DNA of 64,000 nucleotides from positions 248,001-312,000 of the forward strand of contig NZ_JYLI01000004.1 in the NCBI RefSeq assembly GCF_001439785.1, read 5' to 3'. The translations under genes and the position numbers were made by a program. Every line of letters starts with the position of its first letter. Within the stretch, counting starts at the first letter, position 1. This stretch comes from Pseudomonas poae (GTDB lineage: Bacteria; Pseudomonadota; Gammaproteobacteria; Pseudomonadales; Pseudomonadaceae). A model generated the notes under the pieces. That model searched no databases. It saw nothing but the letters and a program-made list of their open reading frames with translations, and was not told the DNA's origin. This document shows, one piece after another, positions 11,908-19,510 of this stretch.

Positions 11908-12932
11908 CAGTTCAAGCCAACCTCGCGTTCCAGCTCAAGAGCTTCCTCGGCATTGCCAAGATCGGCGGGCGTGACTTTCGGCGGTTGCAGCTCATTGAAC
12001 GGCTTGAGGCCACGGCTCGATTGCATCCCCTTGCGCAACGGGTATTCGGCCGAGGTATTGGTGATCACGCGTTGGCCTTCTTCACTGGCCATGAATGCCA
12101 GTAACTGCTGGGCTTCTTTCGGGTGTTTGCTGGACTTGAGCGCGGCGGCCGAGGACACCGTGATCAGGCCACCGGCATCGCCGTCAGTAAAATAATGCAG
12201 CTGCGAATCCAGATTGGTTTTTTCTTTCTTCAAGGCAAACCAGTAGTAGTTGTTCACCAGCACGGTGGCCACTTCGCCATTTTCCACCGCTTTGAGTGCC
12301 ACCATATTGTTGCTGTACACCTTGCCGAAGGCGCGCAGGCCGGTCAGCCATTCTTCAGCCGCCTCGCGCCCGTGCAGCTTGATGATCGCCACGGCCTGTT
12401 CCTGAAACGCGCCGCTGGTGGGCACGAAGCCGACTTTGCCTTGCCACTCCGGGCCGGCGAAATCCAGCACCGATTTGGGCAGGTCTTTTTCCGCAATCAG
12501 TTTCGGGTTGAAGGCCACCACGCGGGTGCGCGCGGTCACGCCCATCCAGTTGCCGTTGCGGCCCACATAGTCCTTGGGCAGCACGTCGAGGGTGCTGGCG
12601 TCGATATTGGCCAGCAGGCCTTGCTCGCCGAGCTTATTGAGTGGCGGGGATTCCTCGGTGTAGATCACGTCGGCCGGTGAACGCTCGCCTTCTTCGACGA
12701 CTTGGCTGGCCAACTGATTGCTGCTGCCTTTGCGCACGTTGACGTGAATGCCGGTTTTGGCTTCGAACGCCTTGGCGAGTTCATCGCCGACTTCTTTGTG
12801 TTGGCCGTTGTAGAGGGTCAGGGAGACTTTGTCGGCGCTGTGAGCTGAGGGTGAGAGCAGGGTCAGGCTGAGCAGGGTGAGTGTCAGGCCACGCAGAAAG
12901 GATGTTTTGAGATGGGTAGAGCGGATAGTCAT
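11907..12932 (-). CDS. Periplasmic iron(III)-type ABC transporter substrate-binding protein
   Basis: This 341-residue protein has a signal peptide (MTIRSTHLKTSFLRGLTLTL followed by LSPSAHSA, cleavage around residue 33) and the FbpA-like fold signature: LYNGQHKEVGDELAKAFEAK at the mature N-terminus and the adjacent tyrosines NNYYWFALKK that, in FbpA/HitA proteins, coordinate ferric iron. The ATG at 12932 is chosen because the frame continues upstream only through a tRNA gene. It is translationally coupled (TGATG) to the permease at 11907. I see no convincing Fur box; a short palindrome upstream (12954-12970) is noted separately. Confidence 0.92.
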   Translation of the reverse strand: MTIRSTHLKTSFLRGLTLTLLSLTLLSPSAHSADKVSLTLYNGQHKEVGDELAKAFEAKTGIHVNVRKGSSNQLASQVVEEGERSPADVIYTEESPPLNKLGEQGLLANIDASTLDVLPKDYVGRNGNWMGVTARTRVVAFNPKLIAEKDLPKSVLDFAGPEWQGKVGFVPTSGAFQEQAVAIIKLHGREAAEEWLTGLRAFGKVYSNNMVALKAVENGEVATVLVNNYYWFALKKEKTNLDSQLHYFTDGDAGGLITVSSAAALKSSKHPKEAQQLLAFMASEEGQRVITNTSAEYPLRKGMQSSRGLKPFNELQPPKVTPADLGNAEEALELEREVGLN

Positions 12933-12953
12933 CCGACGGTTTCCTCGCTTGAA

Positions 12954-12970
12954 TGCAACAAATCGTTGCA
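12954..12970 (-). promoter_or_regulatory. Palindrome upstream of the iron-type binding-protein gene
   Basis: TGCAAC and GTTGCA are separated by five bases, 22 bp upstream of the ATG of the binding-protein gene. It may be an operator or a leader hairpin. It does not resemble the Fur consensus. Confidence 0.3.
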
Positions 12971-13043
12971 AGGATAAACGATAAAACTTCTCAAGTACGG
13001 GCGAGGAGGGTGAATCGCCGGAAGTTTTCAAACCCCGGAAACG

Positions 13044-13066
13044 AAAAAACCCGCTTTCGCGGGTTT
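13044..13066 (-). terminator. Terminator of downstream tRNA-Leu copy
   Basis: Read on the minus strand, an 8-bp stem AAACCCGC/GCGGGTTT with loop GAAA is followed by a T-run. It lies 11 bp after the tRNA 3' end and is identical to the terminator of the other tRNA-Leu copy. Confidence 0.88.
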
Positions 13067-13076
13067 GATCTGAATT

Positions 13077-13163
13077 TGGTGCCCAGGAGAAGACTCGAAC
13101 TTCCACGACCTTGCGATCACCAGCACCTGAAGCTGGCGTGTCTACCAATTTCACCACCTGGGC
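13077..13163 (-). tRNA. tRNA-Leu(CAG), copy 2
   Basis: On the minus strand the 87-base gene starts GCCCAGGTGGTGAAATTGGT and ends with the paired acceptor strand CTGGGC then ACCA, so CCA is encoded. The anticodon loop TTCAGGT closed by CCAGC/GCTGG gives anticodon CAG (leucine CUG, the commonest Leu codon in this GC-rich genome). The long variable arm (TGATCGCAAGGTCGT) is typical of tRNA-Leu. It is identical to the copy at 13318-13404. Confidence 0.96.
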
Positions 13164-13198
13164 ATTATCAAGCAACGTTGCCGCTGTTGATGGGGCGA

Positions 13199-13227
13199 AC
13201 TATACGGCGGGCTTTTTAATCTGTAAA
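13199..13227 (-). promoter_or_regulatory. Sigma-70 promoter of tRNA-Leu copy 2
   Basis: On the minus strand TTTACA (13222-13227) and TATAGT (13199-13204) are separated by 17 bp, followed by GC-rich discriminator sequence and then the tRNA. The same elements with identical spacing precede the other copy. Confidence 0.8.
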
Positions 13228-13284
13228 CCCCTGCCTCGAAAAATATAAATCAATTTTTTCGTTAAAAATCAAAGGCCTGAAACG

Positions 13285-13307
13285 AAAAAACCCGCTTTCG
13301 CGGGTTT
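13285..13307 (-). terminator. Terminator of upstream tRNA-Leu copy
   Basis: The stem (AAACCCGC/GCGGGTTT), loop and T-run match those at 13044-13066, placed just after the tRNA at 13318-13404. It means that the two tRNA genes are separate transcription units. Confidence 0.88.
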
Positions 13308-13317
13308 GATCTGAATT

Positions 13318-13404
13318 TGGTGCCCAGGAGAAGACTCGAACTTCCACGACCTTGCGATCACCAGCACCTGAAGCTGGCGTGTCTACCAATTTCACCACCT
13401 GGGC
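13318..13404 (-). tRNA. tRNA-Leu(CAG), copy 1
   Basis: This 87-base gene is identical to the copy at 13077-13163, with anticodon CAG, encoded CCA and the long variable arm. The two genes plus 3' flank form a perfect direct repeat of about 127 bp (13038-13164 and 13279-13405) offset by 241 bp. Confidence 0.96.
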
Positions 13405-13438
13405 AGCATCAACCACGTTGCCGTCGTCGATGGCGCGC

Positions 13439-13467
13439 ACTATACGGAGCCGATTTTAAGCTGTAAA
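13439..13467 (-). promoter_or_regulatory. Sigma-70 promoter of tRNA-Leu copy 1
   Basis: On the minus strand TTTACA (13462-13467), a 17-bp spacer and TATAGT (13439-13444) match those of the second copy, while the flanking bases differ. Selection on the promoter is therefore likely. Confidence 0.8.
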
Positions 13468-13629
13468 CCCCCGCTATCAAAAAACTCTGGAAAACTTCGC
13501 CAGTGGTCGTGCAAGGTGTGCAATCGATGGCACAAAAGGCCTTTTAAGGGCTTGTTGACGCCTGAAATTTCCCGTTTCAATACGCGTATGCCAAACTAAC
13601 CCCTATATAGACAAGGTGAAAACTCTCTA

Positions 13630-16260
13630 ATGGCCGATTGGCAGTCCCTCGATCCCGAGGCCGCTCGTGAAGCGGAAAAATATGAAAACCCTATTCCTAG
13701 CCGCGAACTGATCCTGGCGCACCTCGCCGATCGGGGTTCGCCTGCTAGCCGCGAGCAACTGGTTGAAGAGTTCGGTCTGACCACCGAAGACCAGCTCGAA
13801 GCCCTGCGCCGCCGTCTGCGTGCCATGGAGCGCGACGCTCAGTTGATCTACACCCGCCGTGGCACCTATGCGCCCGTGGACAAACTCGACCTGATCCTGG
13901 GCCGCATTGCCGGTCACCGTGACGGCTTCGGCTTCCTGATCCCGGATGACGGCAGTGATGACCTGTTCATGAGCCCGGCGCAAATGCGCCTGGTATTCGA
14001 TGGCGACCGTGCCCTGGCGCGTGTTTCCGGGCTGGACCGCCGCGGTCGCCGCGAAGGTGTGATTGTCGAAGTGGTGTCCCGCGCCCACGAGTCCATCGTC
14101 GGCCGGTACTTCGAAGAAGGCGGCATCGGCTTCGTGGTGCCGGATAACCCCAAGGTCCAGCAGGAAGTGCTGATCACTCCGGGCCGCAATGGCGCCGCCA
14201 AGGTCGGTCAGTTCGTCGAGGTGAAAATCACCCACTGGCCAACGGCACGCTTTCAGCCTCAGGGCGACATTGTTGAAGTGGTCGGCAACTACATGGCGCC
14301 GGGCATGGAGATCGACGTCGCGCTGCGGACCTACGATATTCCGCATGTGTGGCCCGAAGCCGTTATCAAGGAAGCGCGCAAGCTCAAGCCGGAAGTGGAA
14401 GACAAGGACAAAGAGAAGCGCATCGACCTGCGCCATCTGCCGTTCGTCACCATCGATGGCGAAGACGCTCGCGACTTCGACGATGCGGTCTACTGCGAAG
14501 CCAAGCCTGGCAAGCTTCGCCTGTTCTCCGGCGGCTGGAAGCTGTATGTCGCGATTGCCGACGTGTCCAGCTACGTGAAAATCGGTTCTGCGCTGGATAA
14601 CGAAGCCCAGGTGCGCGGCAACTCCGTGTATTTCCCTGAGCGCGTTATCCCGATGCTGCCCGAGCAGCTGTCCAACGGCCTGTGCTCGCTGAATCCGAAA
14701 GTCGACCGCTTGGCCATGGTGTGCGAGATGACCATCTCGAAAACCGGCGAAATGACCGACTACCAGTTTTACGAAGCGGTGATTCACTCCCAGGCGCGCC
14801 TGACCTACAACAAGGTCAGCACCATTCTGGAAACGCCGAAGACCAGCGAAGCCAAGGCCCTGCGTGGCGAATATGCCGGCGTGGTTCCGCACCTCAAGCA
14901 GCTCTACGCGCTGTACAAGGTGTTGCTGGGTGCCCGTCACGTGCGTGGCGCGATCGATTTTGAAACGCAGGAAACCCGAATTGTCTTCGGTTCCGAGCGC
15001 AAGATCGCCGCAATCACCCCGACCACTCGTAACGATGCGCACAAGCTGATCGAGGAGTGCATGCTGGCGGCCAACGTGGCCACTGCTGAATTCCTGAAAA
15101 AACACGAAATCCCTGCGCTGTACCGGGTGCACGACGGCCCGCCGCCGGAGCGTCTGGAAAAACTGCGCGCGTTCCTTGGTGAGCTCGGCCTGTCCCTGCA
15201 CAAAGGCAAGGACGGCCCGACGCCGAAGGATTACCAGGCACTGTTGGCCAGCATCAAGGACCGTCCGGATTACCACGTGATCCAGACCGTGATGCTGCGC
15301 TCCCTGAGCCAGGCGGTGTACAGCGCCGATAACCAGGGCCACTTCGGCCTCAATTACGAGGCGTACACCCACTTCACGTCGCCGATTCGCCGTTATCCGG
15401 ACCTGCTCACACACCGAGCGATCCGCAGTGTGATCCATTCCAGGCAGGACACCCCGCACGTCAAGCGCGCCGGTGCCATGAGCATTCCGAAAGCACGGAT
15501 TTATCCGTACGACGAAGCCGCTCTGGAACAGCTCGGCGAGCAATGCTCCATGAGCGAACGCCGCGCCGACGAAGCCACGCGCGATGTGGTGAACTGGCTC
15601 AAGTGCGAGTTCATGAAGGACCGCGTGGGCGAGTCGTTCCCGGGTGTGATCACCGCCGTGACCGGCTTTGGCCTGTTTGTCGAGCTGACCGACATCTACG
15701 TCGAAGGCCTGGTGCACGTCACCGCCTTGCCGGGCGACTACTACCACTTCGATCCTGTGCATCACCGCCTGGCGGGCGAGCGCAGCGGTCGCAGCTTCCG
15801 CCTGGGCGATACGGTGGAAGTGCAGGTCATGCGCGTCGACCTCGACGAACGCAAGATCGATTTCGGCATGCCCGACAAGCCGACCGAGCCGGCTGGCCGT
15901 AAAAAACGCGGCAGCGAAACCACAGCCCAGTCCTCGAAAGGCAAGGCGGCGGCTGCAACCGCGACGACGGAGTCTGCGCCTGCCAAGTCTGGCCGTCGTT
16001 CCTCTGCCAAGGACAAGGCCCCGGAAGCCTACCGTCCGAGCGATGCTGCGGCGAAGAACGCCGAGCTGCGCAAGAGCCGCGAGTTGAAGCAGCAGTTGCT
16101 CAACGAAGCCAAAAGCGGCGGTAAAGCGGCGTCTGGGGGAAAGTCCCAGGCGGCGGAAAAAACGTCGAGCAAGACCAGTAAACACCGTAAAGGCCCGTCC
16201 AAGACGGGTTCGGCCCCTGCCAAGAGCGGCGGGTCGCGCAAACCTAAGGCCAAGTCATGA
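13630..16260 (+). CDS. rnr: Ribonuclease R (3'-5' exoribonuclease)
   Basis: RNase R degrades structured RNA processively and takes part in rRNA quality control and trans-translation. The 876-residue product has an N-terminal helix-turn-helix-like region (REQLVEEFGLTTEDQLEAL), cold-shock domains, the RNB catalytic domain with the acidic motif EDARDFDDAVY near residue 280 and SPIRRYPDLLTHRAI near 585, an S1 domain (VGESFPGVITAVTGFGLFVE) and a long Lys/Ser/Ala-rich basic tail. Its length is typical of Pseudomonas. A TTGACG element at 13555 may be part of its promoter. The last four bases overlap rlmB (ATGA). Confidence 0.97.
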   Translation: MADWQSLDPEAAREAEKYENPIPSRELILAHLADRGSPASREQLVEEFGLTTEDQLEALRRRLRAMERDAQLIYTRRGTYAPVDKLDLILGRIAGHRDGFGFLIPDDGSDDLFMSPAQMRLVFDGDRALARVSGLDRRGRREGVIVEVVSRAHESIVGRYFEEGGIGFVVPDNPKVQQEVLITPGRNGAAKVGQFVEVKITHWPTARFQPQGDIVEVVGNYMAPGMEIDVALRTYDIPHVWPEAVIKEARKLKPEVEDKDKEKRIDLRHLPFVTIDGEDARDFDDAVYCEAKPGKLRLFSGGWKLYVAIADVSSYVKIGSALDNEAQVRGNSVYFPERVIPMLPEQLSNGLCSLNPKVDRLAMVCEMTISKTGEMTDYQFYEAVIHSQARLTYNKVSTILETPKTSEAKALRGEYAGVVPHLKQLYALYKVLLGARHVRGAIDFETQETRIVFGSERKIAAITPTTRNDAHKLIEECMLAANVATAEFLKKHEIPALYRVHDGPPPERLEKLRAFLGELGLSLHKGKDGPTPKDYQALLASIKDRPDYHVIQTVMLRSLSQAVYSADNQGHFGLNYEAYTHFTSPIRRYPDLLTHRAIRSVIHSRQDTPHVKRAGAMSIPKARIYPYDEAALEQLGEQCSMSERRADEATRDVVNWLKCEFMKDRVGESFPGVITAVTGFGLFVELTDIYVEGLVHVTALPGDYYHFDPVHHRLAGERSGRSFRLGDTVEVQVMRVDLDERKIDFGMPDKPTEPAGRKKRGSETTAQSSKGKAAAATATTESAPAKSGRRSSAKDKAPEAYRPSDAAAKNAELRKSRELKQQLLNEAKSGGKAASGGKSQAAEKTSSKTSKHRKGPSKTGSAPAKSGGSRKPKAKS

Positions 16261-17018
16261 GTCTGGAAAAAATCTACGGCGTGCACGCCGTAGAAGCACT
16301 GCTGCGTCACCATCCCAAGCGCGTCAAGCAGGTATGGCTGGCCGAAGGTCGCAGCGAGCCGCGCGTTCAGGCGCTGGTCGAGCTGGCGACCCAGAATAAA
16401 GTCGCCATTGGCCAGGCCGAGCGTCGTGAAATGGACGTCTGGGTCGAAGGTGTGCACCAGGGTGTGGTTGCCGATGTCAGCCCGAGCCAGGTGTGGGGCG
16501 AGGCCATGCTCGACGAGCTGCTCGACCGTACCGAAGGCGCGCCCCTGTTGCTGGTGCTGGACGGCGTAACCGACCCGCACAACCTCGGCGCCTGCCTGCG
16601 CTCGGCGGATGCCGCTGGCGCTCTGGCAGTGATCGTGCCCAAGGACAAGTCGGCCACTCTGACGCCGGTGGTGCGCAAGGTTGCTTGTGGTGCGGCGGAA
16701 GTGATCCCGCTGGTGGCCGTGACCAACCTGGCGCGCACCCTGGAAAAGCTCCAGCAGCGCGGCCTGTGGGTTGTGGGCACGGCAGGGGAGGCCGAGGTCA
16801 GTATTTATGACCAGGATCTCACCGGGCCGACCATCCTGATCATGGGTGCTGAAGGTAAGGGCATGCGTCGCCTGACCCGCGAGCATTGCGATTACCTGGT
16901 CCATCTGCCGATGGCCGGTAGCGTCAGCAGCCTCAACGTGTCGGTCGCCACCGGCGTGTGCCTGTTTGAAGCCCAGCGCCAGCGGGGCGCCAAAGCTAAG
17001 GCCAAGCCGAAGAAGTAG
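16257..17018 (+). CDS. rlmB: 23S rRNA (guanosine-2'-O-)-methyltransferase RlmB
   Basis: RlmB 2'-O-methylates G2251 in the P loop of 23S rRNA. The 253-residue SPOUT protein has the substrate-binding N-terminal domain (KIYGVHAVEALLRHHPKRVK), motif 1 DGVTDPHNLGACLRSADAAG, motif 2 around IMGAEGKGMRRLTREHCD and motif 3 LNVSVATGVCLFE, which form the knotted cofactor site. It overlaps rnr by four bases and ends in a lysine-rich tail. The rnr-rlmB pairing is conserved in gamma-proteobacteria. Confidence 0.97.
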   Translation: MSLEKIYGVHAVEALLRHHPKRVKQVWLAEGRSEPRVQALVELATQNKVAIGQAERREMDVWVEGVHQGVVADVSPSQVWGEAMLDELLDRTEGAPLLLVLDGVTDPHNLGACLRSADAAGALAVIVPKDKSATLTPVVRKVACGAAEVIPLVAVTNLARTLEKLQQRGLWVVGTAGEAEVSIYDQDLTGPTILIMGAEGKGMRRLTREHCDYLVHLPMAGSVSSLNVSVATGVCLFEAQRQRGAKAKAKPKK

Positions 17019-17039
17019 CCAAGTCTGGCTCAGTTCAAA

Positions 17040-17131
17040 ATGTGGGAGCTGGCTTGCCTGCGATAGCATCACCTCGGTATCACTGAAACACCGAGGTGCC
17101 TGCATCGCGGGCAAGCCCGACTCCCACATTT
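17040..17131 (+). repeat. Outward-arranged REP doublet with nested hairpin
   Basis: A forward REP core (TGTGGGAGCTGGCTTGCC) is followed by a central perfect 9-bp hairpin (CACCTCGGT at 17070-17078, ACCGAGGTG at 17090-17098) and a reverse REP core ending CTCCCACATT. The two REPs face the opposite way from most doublets in the window. It sits between rlmB and the rpsF promoter and may terminate rnr-rlmB. Confidence 0.8.
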
Positions 17132-17175
17132 GTTTTGTGGTGCTTGGAAGATTGTTCAAATAATCACCAATCACC

Positions 17176-17204
17176 TTGCACGCTTCCTCCCCCTTCTCTA
17201 CAAT
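17176..17204 (+). promoter_or_regulatory. Sigma-70 promoter of the rpsF ribosomal operon
   Basis: TTGCAC (17176-17181), a 17-bp spacer and TACAAT (17199-17204) lie about 120 bp upstream of rpsF. The leader may hold the S6:S18-binding autoregulatory structure known for rpsF operons, but I did not identify it by sequence. Confidence 0.7.
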
Positions 17205-17323
17205 TGCGCCCCTTGCCTTCCCGGCAGGCACCGATGTGCCTCCCCTGCGGCAAGTCCATAAGTGTCATTCACTCCTTGTCTGACCGTTTTTGAGCGGCAG
17301 GCTACAACCCGTAAGGAGCATTC

Positions 17324-17746
17324 ATGCGTCATTACGAAATCATCTTTTTGGTCCACCCGGATCAAAGCGAGCAAGTCGGCGGCATGGTTGAGCGTTACAC
17401 CAAGCTGATCGAAGAAGACGGCGGCAAAATCCACCGTCTGGAAGACTGGGGCCGTCGTCAATTGGCCTATGCAATCAACAATGTTCACAAGGCTCACTAC
17501 GTGATGCTGAACGTTGAATGCACCGGCAAGGCCCTGGCCGAGCTGGAAGACAACTTCCGCTACAACGATGCAGTGATCCGTAACCTGGTCATCCGTCGCG
17601 AAGAAGCCGTTACCGGCCAATCCGAGATGCTCAAGGCTGAAGAAAACCGCAGTGAGCGCCGTGAGCGTCGCGACCGTCCTGAGCACGAAGGCGCTGATAG
17701 CGCTGACAGTGATGACAGCGACAACAGCGATAACGCTGACGAGTAA
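17324..17746 (+). CDS. rpsF: 30S ribosomal protein bS6
   Basis: The 140-residue product begins [20 protein letters not shown] and contains the S6 core with [19 protein letters not shown]. The acidic C-terminal tail ([20 protein letters not shown]) ends in Asp/Asn/Glu residues, consistent with RimK-type glutamate-tail modification known for S6 in enterobacteria and pseudomonads. AAGGAG precedes the start. It is the first gene of the rpsF-rpsR-membrane protein-rplI operon. Confidence 0.97.
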   Translation: MRHYEIIFLVHPDQSEQVGGMVERYTKLIEEDGGKIHRLEDWGRRQLAYAINNVHKAHYVMLNVECTGKALAELEDNFRYNDAVIRNLVIRREEAVTGQSEMLKAEENRSERRERRDRPEHEGADSADSDDSDNSDNADE

Positions 17747-17774
17747 TCCACGGACCTTTTAAGGAGCCTATCAA

Positions 17775-18005
17775 ATGGCACGTTTCTTCCGTCGTCGTAA
17801 ATTCTGCCGTTTCACCGCTGAAGACGTGAAAGAGATCGACTACAAAGATCTCAACACTCTGAAAGCCTACGTATCCGAGACCGGCAAAATCGTTCCAAGC
17901 CGTATCACCGGTACCAAAGCACGTTATCAGCGTCAGCTGGCCACCGCTATCAAGCGCGCCCGCTTCCTGGCCCTGCTGGCCTACACCGACAGCCACGGCC
18001 GCTGA
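17775..18005 (+). CDS. rpsR: 30S ribosomal protein bS18
   Basis: The 76-residue basic protein [20 protein letters not shown] matches bS18, which binds 16S rRNA next to bS6 on the platform of the small subunit. AAGGAG precedes its ATG by eight bases, 28 bp after rpsF, so the two are cotranscribed. No unusual features. Confidence 0.98.
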
Positions 18006-18041
18006 GACCGGGCAGTCGACAAGTAGTAAGGGATTGAATGC

Positions 18042-18935
18042 ATGCGCGCCTTGGCTGAGTTCATCATGCGCGGTCGTATGCAGGCCACTCTGGTAGTGGC
18101 CGGCTGTGCGGCATTGCCGTTGTTGTATTGGTTGGGTGCTGCCGCGGGATGCCTTGTGCTCCTGCGGCGCGGTTTGCAGGATGCCATTGGCGTCCTGGCC
18201 CTGGGATTGCTGGCCGGCCTTGTCTGGTGGCTGCAATTGGGCGAACCCAAGGTGCTTATGGTGCTGTTGGGGTCGTCGTGCCTTGCGTTGGTTCTGCGCG
18301 CAAGTGAGTCCTGGGTCCGCACGCTGCTGGTCAGCGTGGCAGTGGGGTTGGTGTATTCAGTGTTGCTTGGCGCGGCTTTCCACCCGCAAATCGAGGCGCT
18401 GGCGCAAGAGATCGTCAAGGTCCTGCCGCAAGCCCTCGGGGAGCTCTACCAGCAATTGTCGGTAGACGAGCGAGCGCGTCTCGCAGCATTGATAGCACCG
18501 GTCCTGATCGGCCTGATGGCGGTAGTGTTGCAGGTGGTCAGCCTGCTGAGCCTGATGCTTGGGCGTTATTGGCAGGCGTTGTTGTACAACCCGGGTGGTT
18601 TTGGTCGCGAGTTTCGCAGTATCAGAATCCCCGCGGGCCCGGCGATGTTGCTGCTGGCATGCATGGTGGTCGGACCGAACTTCGGTCCACAGGCAGCCCT
18701 GTTATTGCTGTTTTGCAGCGTACCGCTGGTGTTTTCCGGGCTGGCCCTGATTCACGGGCTGGTGGCGCAGAAGCGCCTGGCCAGGTTCTGGCTGGTGGGG
18801 TTGTACGTGACGCTGGTGCTGTTCATGCAGCTGATTTATCCGTTACTCGTGGTTTTGGCCATTGTCGACGGCCTGATTGATTTTCGCGGTCGTCTGGCGC
18901 CGAAAGACGCCGACAACGCGAACGGTGAAGGTTAA
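18042..18935 (+). CDS. Polytopic membrane protein of the DUF2232/YybS type
   Basis: This 297-residue protein is almost entirely hydrophobic, with about eight membrane segments, for example ATLVVAGCAALPLLYWLGAA near the N-terminus and LVGLYVTLVLFMQLIYPLLV near the C-terminus. It lies inside the ribosomal operon between rpsR and rplI, a position that I recall as conserved in pseudomonads for a DUF2232-family protein. The biochemical function is unknown. The ATG at 18042 is 36 bp after rpsR; a second in-frame ATG eight codons on is an alternative. Confidence 0.85.
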   Translation: MRALAEFIMRGRMQATLVVAGCAALPLLYWLGAAAGCLVLLRRGLQDAIGVLALGLLAGLVWWLQLGEPKVLMVLLGSSCLALVLRASESWVRTLLVSVAVGLVYSVLLGAAFHPQIEALAQEIVKVLPQALGELYQQLSVDERARLAALIAPVLIGLMAVVLQVVSLLSLMLGRYWQALLYNPGGFGREFRSIRIPAGPAMLLLACMVVGPNFGPQAALLLLFCSVPLVFSGLALIHGLVAQKRLARFWLVGLYVTLVLFMQLIYPLLVVLAIVDGLIDFRGRLAPKDADNANGEG

Positions 18936-18953
18936 AAGTTAGAGGATTTTCAC

Positions 18954-19400
18954 ATGCAACTGATCCTTCTGGAAAAAGTCGCCAACCTGGGCAACCTGGG
19001 CGACAAAGTGAACGTTAAGGCCGGTTACGGTCGTAACTACCTGCTGCCATACGGCAAAGCCACCGCTGCAACCGCTGCCAACCTGGCTGCGTTTGAAGAG
19101 CGTCGTGCCGAGCTGGAAAAAGCCGCAGCAGACAAAAAAGCGTCGGCCGAAACTCGCGCTGCCCAACTGGCCGAGCTGGAAGTGACTATCACTGCCACCG
19201 CTGGCGACGAAGGCAAGCTGTTCGGTTCGATCGGCACCCACGACATCGCTGATGCACTGACCGCCTCCGGCGTTGAAGTGCAGAAGAGCGAAGTTCGTCT
19301 GCCGAACGGCACCATCCGCAACGTAGGCGAATTCGACGTAGCCGTGCACCTGCACGCCGAAGTTGAAGCCACCGTACGCGTTGTCGTGGTAGCAGCTTAA
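18954..19400 (+). CDS. rplI: 50S ribosomal protein bL9
   Basis: The 148-residue product starts [20 protein letters not shown] and has the bL9 layout: a small N-terminal rRNA-binding domain with [16 protein letters not shown], a long Ala/Glu/Lys-rich connecting helix, and the C-terminal domain with [20 protein letters not shown] precedes the ATG, 18 bp after the membrane-protein gene. It is the last gene of the operon before a hairpin pair. Confidence 0.98.
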   Translation: MQLILLEKVANLGNLGDKVNVKAGYGRNYLLPYGKATAATAANLAAFEERRAELEKAAADKKASAETRAAQLAELEVTITATAGDEGKLFGSIGTHDIADALTASGVEVQKSEVRLPNGTIRNVGEFDVAVHLHAEVEATVRVVVVAA

Positions 19401-19447
19401 GCCGCACCCAACTGACTGGCACCTCGCGTGCCAGACGGTTAACATCG

Positions 19448-19486
19448 GGCACGATCCTGTTCACAGGTCGTGCCTTTTGTTTTTCT
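19448..19486 (+). terminator. Terminator after rplI
   Basis: The stem GGCACGA/TCGTGCC continues, after one bulged base, into CCTGT/ACAGG with loop TC, and is followed by TTTTGTTTTT. A second hairpin (CTGGCAC/GTGCCAG) lies just upstream at 19417-19435. They end the ribosomal operon before dnaB. Confidence 0.85.
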
Positions 19487-19510
19487 ACACACCCCTAATT
19501 CCAAGTGGCC

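Noticed and set aside
11907..13175. Upstream extension of the binding-protein frame
   Set aside because: The extra 81 codons are translated from a tRNA-Leu gene and its terminator; ATG 12932 gives a proper signal peptide.
13627..16185. 852-codon open frame on the minus strand across rnr
   Set aside because: Fully antisense to rnr, with no ribosome site and no family resemblance.
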